Below are positions 15,214 through 26,149 of a DNA stretch of 64,000 bases, one piece after another. Position 1 is the stretch's first letter. Each line of letters begins with the position of its first letter. Position numbers and translations under genes: made by a program. Location: the NCBI GenBank assembly GCA_025094145.1, contig JALLLS010000056.1, positions 181,646 to 245,645 on the forward strand. Direction: 5' to 3'. Origin of the DNA: Spinellus fusiger. Taxonomy: Eukaryota > Mucoromycota > Mucoromycetes > Mucorales > Phycomycetaceae. The notes below the pieces were generated by a model, which saw nothing but the letters and a program-made list of their open reading frames with translations, searched no databases and was not told where the DNA came from.

Positions 15214-16113
15214 GGCATCTAGGAAATAGTCACACTCTAAACAGTCACATTAGGGACAGTGAGAATGTGACTAAAGAAAACAGCAGCCAAACCTCTGTGT
15301 TTCTTAGTGTTTCTTAGTGTTTCTTAGTACTTTTTATAAATAAATAAAGTGTGTTTTCTTTCATTCTGTTTTTTTGTTTTTTTTGTTTGTTTGTTTTTTA
15401 CTTTGATCTCTCCTTATTATGACACTTCAGTGGCCAAGGATCACTCAGGAAGTGTATAAAGTGGGTGGGCAGAAGAAATGCACTTCTCCAAACGAGTGGC
15501 CTGGTCATTCCACTTGACCCAGTCACAGTGACTGTGTTCAATTCCCTTGGCTTACTCTTTTACCTCTCTGTCTGTGTTCAGATTGTGTCTTGAAAATCAC
15601 TTCCGATTGAGTTCAGATCAGGATGCTATTGACTAGCCTATTTTGGTGGTGCGTCCTCACTCACATCAATAAGAGTAACAGTTATCATGGTGATGGTGAT
15701 TGGCTTCTCTTGCAAGTCACTAATTGACGAGATTCCAAGGACGAAAACAAACACAGTCTCCTTGTTTGTATAGCGCAGATGGCATAAAGGCCCTGGTTGT
15801 ACACCAAGATCGACACTTAGCTAGTGGATGAACATGTCACAGGACAGACAGTGGCTATCAATGTGGAGTTCTATAAGAGCCCAAGCATGACTCTTTTTTT
15901 TAAATAAATAAATAAATAAATGTTTATTATTATAATTATAAAAAACATGAAAAATTAATAAAGAATAAGATGAGCAAATAATAAGTAAACAAATAATAAA
16001 ATATAGGCAAGGTAAAGAGATATCTTTTCTTTTCCCTTTTGTTCTCCATCGACCAAAAAATAAATAAATAAATAAAAACAGATAACGAAAAGAACACGAC
16101 GGCAGCACAACTA
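15214..16113. other. Intergenic
   Basis: Upstream of the thiouridylase and downstream of the arrestin-like gene. It contains short TTTCTTAGTG repeats (15300-15330), poly-T/TTTG tracts (15365-15400) and TAAA repeats (15900-16070). No gene seen. Confidence 0.55.
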
Positions 16114-17205
16114 CTAGTGACATTCATAGGGTGGGGCATCCAGATATTGTGTCTGTCGCTTATACATCCAACTGGCTCTCTTTAAAACAGTAGGCCTGGG
16201 GGAATGGAGTTGGTAGGCAGGTAGAATATCACAGACATTATTGGGAACCACCATAATAGGGGTGTACATCTTTATCTCTTTGGTAGTATTGTCTGGCAAG
16301 AGAAACAGTAATGCAATATCCAACCAATGCCTAACTCTCATAGTACTATTGGTAGTGGAGGCATGAAGGAGAAGAGATTCTTTGCCTGGAATTGGATAAG
16401 AAATACACATAGTCTCTTCTAGAGGGCACGGAGCATCCAAGCAGCGATCAGGAAATAGAGTGACTTGGTGACTGAAGAGACGGCACCGAGAAGAGGTACT
16501 GATCTTTTGTCTCTCAATGAGTTTTACTGTCAGACTGGAGAGGGTGAGTTGTTGCGCACCGGTAGCAATTGTCAGTAGTAGCACATCACCCAATCTAAGA
16601 TGACTGCTTCCCAAAGTGATGACAACCGTAGTATCATCCACAGTGTTCGTAAAAGAAGGTACACAGTCGGTAGGAGGGAGTCGTACCAGTTCAACTGGCA
16701 ATTTCGTGTGCAACTGTCTTGGCCACGGAAGCATTGATTTCACATGGGCTTCACCATGGAGTTTGTAAGAGACACGGCCGTATCTACACTCTATGGATTC
16801 TGAAAGACGGTTGGAGAGATGAATTGCAAAAGGGAATTCGTGGGTGCCTTTGATGAGAGAAATGGGTCTTTCCAATACACTGAGTGTGCAGTCCACAATG
16901 GTTTGTTTTTGCCAATGCTCGGCTACAACATTGAGCAGAGTGTAGGTGGGCGCAGTGCCACCAGGCCATAGTGTTTTTGCCGTTCCAACCAACTGCACAG
17001 TGATGGCATGTACTACCAACTGACTTGGTAGTGCAAGACGTACCACTCCACGAAGGAGAGTAGAAGGTGTATCTTGAGTGTGGGTTTGCAAGTACGCTAC
17101 CTTCTCCACCAGAACAACAGACAGTATTTTGCAGAACATGAATATAAAAGTAGTATTCAGTGGGGTGCTTTTATTTGGCAGTGAAATGCAGGAGACACTA
17201 CACAC
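16114..17205 (-). CDS. Arrestin-domain protein (alpha-arrestin-like)
   Basis: Single 363-codon frame. The N-terminal half looks like an arrestin-N sandwich: LLRGVVRLALPSQLVVHAIT and VQLVGTAKTLW, then HEFPFAIHLSNRLSESIE and GRVSYKLHGEAH. The C-terminal half (LGDVLLLTIATGA, LTLSSLTVKLIERQK, then long strands) fits arrestin-C. Fungal alpha-arrestins recruit Rsp5-type ubiquitin ligases to membrane transporters. I see no clear PPxY motif, so an adaptor role is only inferred. The start is uncertain: Met at 17139 (MFCKILSVVLVEK) begins just before the first predicted strand and may be the true one. Confidence 0.7.
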   Translation of the reverse strand: MCSVSCISLPNKSTPLNTTFIFMFCKILSVVLVEKVAYLQTHTQDTPSTLLRGVVRLALPSQLVVHAITVQLVGTAKTLWPGGTAPTYTLLNVVAEHWQKQTIVDCTLSVLERPISLIKGTHEFPFAIHLSNRLSESIECRYGRVSYKLHGEAHVKSMLPWPRQLHTKLPVELVRLPPTDCVPSFTNTVDDTTVVITLGSSHLRLGDVLLLTIATGAQQLTLSSLTVKLIERQKISTSSRCRLFSHQVTLFPDRCLDAPCPLEETMCISYPIPGKESLLLHASTTNSTMRVRHWLDIALLFLLPDNTTKEIKMYTPIMVVPNNVCDILPAYQLHSPRPTVLKRASWMYKRQTQYLDAPPYECH

Positions 17206-18239
17206 ACTTTCTTTCTACTCACTACAGCCTACACTACGCTACACAGACTTTCTCTTTTTCCTATCTGTAGGCACTTTATAAGTTTTTAAAATAAAAGGTT
17301 TGTCACTCAGCAGGCTCAAAATAAGAACAAAATAAAAAGGAAATAAAGGATGAATAAATCACTAAAAAAGAAAGAACAATTATGGCACTCTACAGATGCA
17401 GACTTAATAAGAAATGGAGTTCAAGGCATAAAGAGTAAGAGGAACAGCAAGAGCCTAATAATAATAATATAATAATAATATAATAAGAACAAGAGGAATA
17501 ATAAAGGCCCCCTTTTTCCCCTTGTCTGCCCCTAGTGCAGCTCCTATTTTGTTACTTTGTTATTTTGTTACTTTGTTATTTTGTTATTTTGTAGGATAGA
17601 ATCCAAGGTGAAAAATGGACTATTTAGGGTGTGTTTTGGGTTGAGCTGTCTGCTACACTAATATTGATAATAACAAATAATACTCATGCTTGTCATAACA
17701 AACCCATCCTAGTAACACCCACACTATTGACACTAACGCAAAACATCTTATCACTGACGAATCACTCCAATAAAACAACACCACCCTGATGAATACTCTG
17801 ATTTTTTAATATATTTGTTATTTGTAATTTAACAATGCCTCACCATTGCCTCACCATGGTTACAACCACCAGATAACTCTATTGCCTTGTAGCTTTCTGG
17901 CTGCACAGAGAACAGGTAGCACATTCTTATTCAATCATCATTCCTCGGTATTTCCAAGATCACTTAAACAAGCCAACCCATCTAAAATGGTCGACTCCTC
18001 TTTTGTATCAAACTCGCCCTAAATGTCATTTGTATTTCTCTCTCTTTAATCTCAACACCAAAATAAATAATAAAAAGTATGAAGAAAAAGGAATTTCTCA
18101 TTTTCTATTTTCTATTTTCCCTTATTTTTCCTTTTTCCCTTGTTCTCTTTATTATTTTCATTAATAATAAGCGTGGAGAGTGTTATTCTTTAGTAAATTA
18201 TCTCTTTTGCTTTTATTTGAAAAAAAAAGAAAATAGAAA
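17206..18239. other. Intergenic between divergent arrestin-like and kinase genes
   Basis: AT-rich shared upstream region with TAATAA (17455-17490) and TTTGTTA repeats (17545-17595). No coding sequence or RNA gene recognised. Confidence 0.55.
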
Positions 18240-18787
18240 ATGCTGTGTGGTTTGAGAACACCTGACAGATCCGTGCCTTCCAGTCCCAGTGTATCAGCTG
18301 CAGTCGTCTCTATTACAACAGCAACACGGCATGCACAAGGCAGCAAACCAGTGGACATGTCAGAACTTACACGGTTATTGCAAAAAGTAGCCTATGGACA
18401 ATCCTCCTCTTCCTCTGCCTCTTCCTCCTCCCCTTCTTCACCCTCCTCTTCTGGCATCTGCTCTAAAACGTCTTCCTCCTCCTCCTCCTCTTTGGTGACT
18501 CCTAATCATCGTTCGCCTGTTCTTCCCTCTCAATTTATCTTTAAAAAACCAGAATATAACCATTTGTACCACCAAACACACTTTCACCATTACAGCAATC
18601 AGAATCAAAAGGAGTGGCCCGCTTGGTACGATCCAAGGCAATTATTTGCTGTATCACCTAGTCAGGAAGCTCGCTCCGATACTTTTGGAAACCATTTCCG
18701 GAAAGATCTTGAGAGTCGCTATGGGCAATTTGGTGAGTGTTTATTTGTTTATTTGTTTATTTGTTATATATAAATATATTATCTATC

Positions 18788-18820
<33 letters not shown>

Positions 18821-19937
18821 CATTATCATTATCATTTACTTGCACTACTTATTACACAATCATTATATTATTACACAATCATTATGGCATTGGGTGACTG
18901 GAAATATACAAAACACTCCCACTCACACTATTTCCATATTCTTCTTAGGCCAATTTATTGGTAAAGGTGCAGGTGGATCCGTGCGCTTAATCCGAAACAC
19001 AAATCACCGTACATTGGCAGTCAAGCAATTCAGGAACCAACTTCCGCATGAAAGCGAAAAAGAGTATATAAAAAAGGTTACAGCTGAATTTTGTATTGGC
19101 TCAACACTGCACCATCCACATATCATTGAAACCCTTGACCTTATCCAAGACAACCACCAATTCTACCAAATCATGGAGTATGCCCCTAACGATCTATTTA
19201 ATATTGTCATGAGTGGCATGATGTCTCGTGAAGAAATTGCTTGTACCTTTCACCAATTGCTCCAGGGCGTTTCCTATTTACACAGCATGGGGATTGCCCA
19301 CAGAGATCTTAAGCTGGATAATCTCGTCCTTGATCCAATGGGACTCCTCAAAATCATTGACTTTGGCTGCTCTACTGTCTTCAAATACCCCTTTGATGAT
19401 ACGATTGTCCTGTCTCGAGGCATTTATGGCTCTGATCCTTACATTGCTCCTGAACACTATATTCAACAAAAGTACGACCCACAGCTTTCAGATGTATGGT
19501 CGTGTGCTATTATCTTTATTTGTATGACCATCCGCCGTTTCCCATGGCGCACACCTCGTAGCAGAGATCCCTCTTTTAAGGCATTTGCCACACAACCACA
19601 GAATGCCATGCGTCTTCTACAGTTGCTTCCCCGTGAGTCTCGTGCATTGTTAGCTGGAATGCTGTCCCTTGACCCCCGACACCGCACCTCTCTTTCCCAA
19701 GTGATGAAAGATCCGTGGGTGCAGTCCATCGATGTATGCAGTGTCGATGGACCTGGTATTCATCATGTTCATCATGTCTCTTGTACTCCTGAACACCCTT
19801 CCTTCTATCAACATCACTCACATCACCAGCAGAAAGAACAGCGGGGTAATCTGGTGCTGATGACACAAGAACCACCAGGATTAGTAGCAGACAAAGTGCG
19901 ACGTCGTTCTTTGCCTGTGTCTTCTCCTTCTGTCTAA
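18240..19937 (+). CDS. Ser/Thr protein kinase of the HAL4/SAT4-HAL5 family
   Basis: Two exons (18240-18732, 18949-19937), 493 aa. The N-terminal 160 residues are low complexity with poly-Ser runs. The kinase domain follows: [13 protein letters not shown] (Gly loop), LAVKQF (Lys), [43 protein letters not shown] (catalytic loop), IDFGCSTVF (DFG), [11 protein letters not shown] and RRFPWRTPR. Several of these ([21 protein letters not shown]) are characteristic of the fungal HAL4/HAL5/NPR1 group, which stabilises nutrient and potassium transporters at the plasma membrane. The intron contains an ATTATC hexamer microsatellite (18792-18836). The tail is His-rich. Confidence 0.9.
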
Positions 19938-21979
19938 GGACGAATAGCCTGTTCTCTTTTCTAGATGAGTCAGGATATATATATACATATCTACATATCT
20001 ACATACATACAAGGATGTCCTTGAATAGATATTTATCTATCTATATGTATAAAAGAAAAAGAATATACTGTACACACCACACACACACACACACACACAC
20101 ACTATGAATAGCATACCTTTTGCATTTAACCCATTATTATTAGTCTCAATCAGAACTACCACAAGAAAATACTTATTTATTTATATACTATACTATACTA
20201 TACTATACTATACTATATGTTACTATTATATATTACTACTCTATGTCACTATCTCTTTCTTTCATTCATTTGTATGTATTTATTAATAAACCTACCTAAA
20301 AAAAGAATCCTGTGAGTAGTTACTAGTAGATCATTAGAAGAAGAGTGAGAATGACTCTTCTTTAGTCTTCTTTAGTCTTCTTTAGTTTTCCTTGACCTTC
20401 CCTGGTACAAGAATGACTGTAAGGATCAGTACATTATGCAACCCTCTGTTGAGAACACCAATACGCATAGGAAGCATGCAGAATGTATTCTCCCTTTGTT
20501 CCAGGCTTCTTTTATTCTTTCTCTATTCTTTTATTCTTCAATTATATCTTAATGGGTCTATTAAATAGGACTGTTGAATCACGACAAATGAAAACAAAAC
20601 ACACTTCTTTATATCTTTATATTTATAATTATATCTTTATCTATCTATCTATCTATCTATCTCTAAGGAGGGGTTCCATTGACAGATACCACCCAACTTC
20701 TGCTTGTTATTTGTCATTCAATTCTCTCCTCTCTTTCTCCCCCTTGTACAGTACAGTGTCAATGCTCTTCTCATACTACTTTTCAACAGCACCACTGTCT
20801 CCCTACTTCTCCCCTTCTCCTGAAAAGAGAGAAAGAGAAAAAGAGAGAGAAAGAGAAAGAAAGAGTCACTTTCCTTTATAGATACAGGAATCCTATATGA
20901 ATTTAAAAAGTTGCCCTTGTGGAACATGGCCACTGACTCAACACCTTGGCGTACTGTTGTATGGCATTAGCACGGAGGCACGCCGACACTCTACACGTCA
21001 TACTAAGAGAGAGTTGGCTGCACCTTCCATGTCCACCTGCAGATCCGCAGACAAATGCAGATATGAATATGCCATTTGAATGAAGGTTCTAGTTGAGCAG
21101 ATGACGATGGATGGATGGGTGGATTCGACATGTTCTTGTTGCCTAGCAATGCCTAGCAATGCCTAGCAAGTGGTATCGTTGTAAGGTGATCTGCTCTTCT
21201 CTCTGCTTGTAGTCTACTGGCTGGGGAATAGCACTGCACCTCCACTGCATAATGATAATGACACGTGGTGGACAGACAAGACTGCTCCTTACCCTGCTGT
21301 CCACAGAATAGGCTCGTGTTTATCATTTGTCTGTACTTGGTTAGGAATTCAGCCCTTGGTACTACAGCCACTACCACAGCCACTGCTATTGCTGTTGCTG
21401 ACACTGTCTGATCCAAACCAAGAGCAAGCTCCTTACCTCCCTCATAGAAAGTAGCAGTCCCTACGCCTCCCCTTTTTAACTACCTCTGCTGCCTTTACCT
21501 TTGCTCCTCTACTGCCTTCACTGTGGCACTGTGGCACTGTGGCACTGGCATAAAAAAGTGGACAAGCATCAGCCAAGGGGACTGCTCTTGACTGCCTTTT
21601 CTGTCAGCCCATTCCCATGCCCATCTTATGCCTATCGCATGCCTATTGCTTGTTAAGGAGAAAAAGACAGTCCATCTTGCTTTTTGGTCCAGTAAAATAA
21701 ACAAAAAGGCAAGGAGAATCACTCTTTATATGTTTATCTGGCTGTCTCGTGCTAAAAGGCCACGTTTTTCTCATCTTATTTCTTTCCTATTTTAAAACAC
21801 GCGTTGTTTCCCTTTTTCCCTCTTTCCCTCTTTTCCTCTTTTGCTGGGTGCGGTGAACAGGAATGAAATAATGCTCGATGCTGATTGGTTACATTGAAAC
21901 ATCGAAAATAACACTATAAATACCCCTTGTTCCCTTGAGCCGTTTTGCTTTCTACCTTTATTCCCTTTTCACTTGTGCT
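19938..21979. other. Long intergenic region, no assigned gene
   Basis: Microsatellites: AC repeat 20085-20101, TATAC pentamer 20170-20215, TATC repeat 20640-20665. The part 20900-21720 is less AT-rich than usual intergenic sequence and has short direct repeats (TGCCTAGCAA x3 near 21142; GTGGCACT x3 near 21523). Open frames at 20897-21079 and 21153-21416 have no recognisable domain. It could hold an unrecognised gene or non-coding RNA. Confidence 0.45.
21881..21920 (+). promoter_or_regulatory. Core promoter of the tropomyosin gene (inverted CCAAT box and TATA box)
   Basis: GATTGGTT at 21883 is an inverted CCAAT element. TATAAATA at 21915 lies about 65 bp upstream of the start codon at 21980. 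The spacing of about 30 bp between them and the short leader fit a fungal RNA polymerase II promoter. Confidence 0.55.
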
Positions 21980-22576
21980 ATGGAAAAACTCAAAGAAGTA
22001 AGTTATTTCTCCCTCTATGCCCTTCTGCTAGGCTATAAGAATAGAAAGAGAGATAAAGAAAGAGAGATAAAGAAAAAGAGATAAAGAAAGACCGCCTGCT
22101 GACCTGACCTTGACCTTGACCTTGACCTTGACCTGGTTTGCAGAGAATCATCACCCTCCGCTCCCAGAAAGAGGCCTTTTTACAAGAGGCCCAGGAATTC
22201 GATGCAAAATACAAGCAGCTTGAAAGTGACGTTACCTCCCGAGAACACGAAATTACCTCTGTCAACACGAGAATCAAGCGTATGGAGGAGAGACTCGAGA
22301 AGACAGAAGCACAGCTGACTGAGGAATCTGCAAAGTAAGTTGCATGTCCAGCAAGAGAAAAGAAGGGTGCTTATTATGATACTGTCTTTTATTTACTTGT
22401 TTATTTACTTAAGATTCCATGAAGCAGACAGAAAGGCAGAGGAAAATGAAAGCAAGGTGGCACAGCTGGAGTCTGAATTGTCAGAGAAAGAGCAGCGTTT
22501 CGAGGAGTTGCAGGAACAGCTCAAGGCCTCCAAAGCTGAATTGGATGAGTTGACCCGTCAATTCGATGATATGTAG
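21980..22576 (+). CDS. Short tropomyosin-like coiled-coil protein
   Basis: Three exons: 21980-21997, 22144-22334 and 22414-22576, giving 123 aa. Starts MEKLKERIITLRSQKEAF. The whole chain is a continuous heptad pattern, for example SVNTRIKRMEERLEKTEAQL and SKVAQLESELSEKEQRFEEL, and it ends ELDELTRQFDDM. Met-start helix, absence of proline and an EEL/KL/AQL register match tropomyosin, the actin-cable stabiliser. It is shorter than budding-yeast tropomyosins (161-199 aa). The N-terminal micro-exon of six codons followed by a long exon is typical of fungal tropomyosin genes. A generic coiled-coil protein remains possible. Confidence 0.75.
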
Positions 22577-22834
22577 ACTGCCTTTCCCCCTGTCATTTCA
22601 CCCATTACTTTTTATACTGCAAAAAAAAGCCTACATCTCTATTGTTTCTTGTCTAATGACGCATTCTGTCTGTTTATCTGTCTGTACGTGTTTGTATGGA
22701 GTGTGTAAGGTGCATGGGTTTATCAACAACAGCAACAACAACAGCAACAACTCCACCAATATCAATAGTAATAATAAATAAATAAAAGAAAGAAAACAAA
22801 GAAAAACAGACATTCTCTCTCTCTCTCTGGACAA

Positions 22835-23710
22835 TCACACCACACCATCAACACCTGTGCCACCCAAGATCCTTGTACTTGCATGAGGCTGTTGTTTAAC
22901 AGCAGCAATGCCTAGGAAGAAGAGTGAGCATTCTGAGTAGACTGGGGTGACTGCTTCTCTTTACCATAACAGATAAAGGCCAACATCAGCGTCACAGCAG
23001 GCACAAGGAGAAGTGTGCGGTTGATGGTAGTAGATAAGAACATAATAATACAAAATCTACAGTGAACAATAGATCATAGATGACGTTAATTCATACTCCA
23101 CAACGGACAAAGGGACATGGGCTATAGAGAGTGTCTACACTTACGCGAAATAGAGACCTGATCTTAGGTAGGAGTTTTCAAAAGTAGCAATGAATCCATC
23201 ACTAGTGGGAAGAGAGAATAAAATAAAACAGGTCAGCAGCAGCACAGCCTCAGTCCAAAGCACTTACAAGCGAGGACTGGTGGGACAGAACTAGAGAGAC
23301 AGAGTGAATAGGTGCGAATAGACAAAATCATGCATGGAGTCTTACCTTGATACAGAGAGGTACTTCTACAAAGAACAGAACAAAGGCAATGATCCTGGTC
23401 AGAAAACACAGTCAGCAGTCTTTCTCTCTTTCTCTCTTTCTGTGTTCTTTTACAGTACCATCCTACAATAGCAAAGGCAATGTTGCTGGCCAATGAAAGA
23501 ATACCAAGGGCAATCAATACTAACAATGAGCTAGGATGTCAGTCATAAAAGTGACTTACGAATGATAGACGTCAGTCCCCACCTAAGCACATGGAGACAC
23601 AGCAGTTAAGTTAGTCGGGAGAGCCAATAGGAACAGACACATCTTTCTCCTACATACCACTGTGCATAAAGCGAGAAGTTACGAGAGGCAATTTCACCGA
23701 ATAGACTCAT
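22835..23710 (-). CDS. TVP18: Golgi membrane protein TVP18
   Basis: Eight small exons: 23710-23658, 23582-23560, 23519-23459, 23394-23346, 23290-23268, 23201-23145, 23056-22965 and 22911-22835, giving 144 aa with consistent phases. It begins MSLFGEIASRNFSLYAQWWG, close to the conserved TVP18 start. Then come four hydrophobic segments: LLIALGILSLASNIAFAIVG, IIAFVLFFVEVPLCIK, SGLYFAFCIIMFLST and LLLVPAVTLMLAFICYG. The loop FCPTSPRFDGFI is diagnostic. TVP18 is a tetraspan protein of late-Golgi vesicles. Exons of 23 nt make this gene easy to miss by automated prediction. Confidence 0.88.
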
Positions 23711-23786
23711 AACAGAAAGTGTAGATGTCTATTGGGTTTGTCAGTGGAACTGGAAGAGAGGGAAGAAAAAGGAAAAAAGGGAAAAT

Positions 23787-23914
23787 ATATAGATATAAAT
23801 ATAAATATATAAATATAGATATAAATATAAATATAAATATAAATATAAATATATAAATATATAAATATATAAATATATAAATATATAAATATATAAATAT
23901 ATAAATATATATAA
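23787..23914. repeat. ATATAAAT microsatellite tract
   Basis: About 125 bp of AT-only ATATAA/ATATATAA repeats upstream of TVP18 and of the divergent acyl-CoA-binding gene. Confidence 0.9.
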
Positions 23915-24112
23915 AAAGGATCGAAAAGACCAGCAGAGAAAGGAGCTGACTGGACAGAGACGGAGAATCAAACAGAATGAGAGAGAAAGAGAAGAGGGAG
24001 AATAATAACCACAGGCACAAGAGGGAGTGTAGACATCCTCCTATAGGCGTAGGAATAAGAGATAGGTGGGTGCGTCAATAAGTGAATAATACCACGTGAC
24101 ATTTACTCCACT

Positions 24113-25929
24113 ATGCAAGTGAACTTCTCCTTGTCGCTATTGATGGATATCCTTTTTATTAGTATTGTTATTGCTATTGCTATTGCTATTGTAATTATTG
24201 GTGCTGTTATGTCTGCCTCTCCTTTTACTAGTTCTATTGAAAAAGATGTACAACGCCGCTACACTATGGCTGTAGATATTGTTCAGCGTATGTCTGCCTC
24301 TACCACTACTCTTCAGCCTACAAAACAAGAGATACTTGAGGTAAAATTACTTGGAGACAAAGGGAGAGTAGGGGGAGATGGAAGACAGAATCCCTTAGTA
24401 GTATATAGTTGTATGCTCTTGATAAGCAACTCTCTTATGGGAATGTCCATACGCCTCGTCCTGGGCTATTTGATATTACAGGAAAGTCCAGATGGTAGGT
24501 GGTAGTAGTATAAATAAGATGGAAAGAAGAAGAAAAAAAAAGATAAGATAAGAAAGATAAAAAAAAGATAAAAATAAAAAAGACAATAGGATAAAAAGGA
24601 ATCTTTCATCCCCACCTATAAATCAACATAGATAGATAGATAAATAAATAAATAGATAGATAGATAGATAGATGTGTGTGTGTGTGCGCTAACATCTAAC
24701 TTCAAGGGATGCTTGGAAGGCATTGGAAAACATCTCATCCATAGAGGCAAAGTGTCGTTATGTCGATATTCTGTTAGCCATGGCTGTAAAGGTACTTACA
24801 ACCGCCTACAAGAAAAGGACTGTCTTATGAACATGTGTTTTATATAGGCATGTAATAAGGAGAAGAGTCGATCCGAAGCACGGAGCATTCTAGAGACATT
24901 TACAACTGCAAGACCATTACAAAAGACTCAGATACAGTATGGAAATAGTAAGGACCATTAGTACTACACTACTAGGATCCCACTCAATGACTCCTACTTC
25001 ATCAAAGAAACACAGGAGGATGTGCACCATGAAGCGGCACTACATCCTCTTCAAACGGCACCTCATGGTACAAAACATACATACATTTCTCCTCGACCTC
25101 AACGCTCTTCTTCATTGTATGCACCTGTTATCTATGGTAAAAATCCAACCTACATCAATACATGGCTTGAGTACCACAGAGTGTGCTCATCTTTTGTTGT
25201 ATTGAATCCTTAAGAGAACTTTGAGAGAAAAAATCCTTGGTCCAATGCCTCTCATTCTTCTTCACAGCGTTATAATAGAAGACAGAGCGATGGTAGCAGT
25301 GAAGACAGTATTGATGGATCCCACCTACAAAGAAAGCCCTCATTTCTATCCAATACACGCCCTTCATTGCATGATCCGTCTGTTTCTCTCCGTGTAGCAA
25401 GCCATGTATCAGGTGCATCTACTACGACCACGACTACTTCTGTTATGCCAAAAGACAAGAAAGACCCTTTGACTTACCAACCAATGTCCATGGATCCCAT
25501 GTCTGATTCTGTGCTTGGACCTACTACAAAGCGTGCCATTGATCTTATTCAATCAGAAATCCTTCTTCTGGGAAAACGCATTGATGACCTCACAAAAGAA
25601 CTGTCAGAGTACACTGGCCGTCATCCACCACCCACACAGTTGATGGCTTCACCAACAAAGGAAGAGAAAAGACAGGACACATCAAGGAAAGAGTGGAGAT
25701 GGATTCTCATCGTAAGTAGACTGCATCAACAACAGGTATTGATCTCTTCTTTCTCTCTTCTGGTAAGAGAATTGCTCAGCATATTGGCATCCATTTTGCC
25801 ACTGCCTTTGTGATGCTGGTCTTATTGTATAGTAGCAGTGCACCCTTTTCTCAGTTCATCACCAGTCGTTGCCTTCAACTATTACATCGCATTCGAATGT
25901 CCATGGTAATGACAAGAGTAGTCGTATAA
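24113..25929 (+). CDS. Acyl-CoA-binding protein with membrane anchor (ACBD5-like)
   Basis: Seven exons: 24113-24340, 24409-24494, 24707-24791, 24848-24936, 24976-25136, 25215-25711 and 25768-25929, giving about 435 aa. The ACB domain spans exons 1-4: QRRYTMAVDIVQRMSA, LYALDKQLSYGNVHTPRPGL, FDITGKSRWDAWKALENISS and KCRYVDILLAMA. It holds the expected acyl-CoA-binding Tyr, Lys and Trp positions. A Ser/Thr-rich linker follows, then a short coiled coil (IQSEILLLGKRIDDLTKEL), then a hydrophobic C-terminal segment (HIGIHFATAFVMLVLLY), as in ACBD5 tail-anchored proteins of peroxisome/ER contacts and pexophagy. The N-terminal segment LFISIVIAIAIAIVIIGAV is hydrophobic and microsatellite-encoded, so the true start may be Met at 24209. 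Confidence 0.82.
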
Positions 25930-26149
25930 CAAAAAAAGAAAGGGTTCTCTCTCTTCTTTGTCCTGGGATAAAATGTATCCACAACAGAAACATAAAATAC
26001 ACTTTAAAGACACTCTCTACAGTAGAGAGAACAACAACCTATAAAAAGACAATAGTCCATCTACACTCATGCAACCACTCTACACACAGGGCAGGAGTGT
26101 CATTGACTCTAATAAACTATACATTTTTATTATACATAATAGAGGTCTA

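Noticed and set aside
23741..24020. Ile/Tyr-rich minus-strand frames
   Set aside because: They are translations of the ATATAAAT microsatellite.
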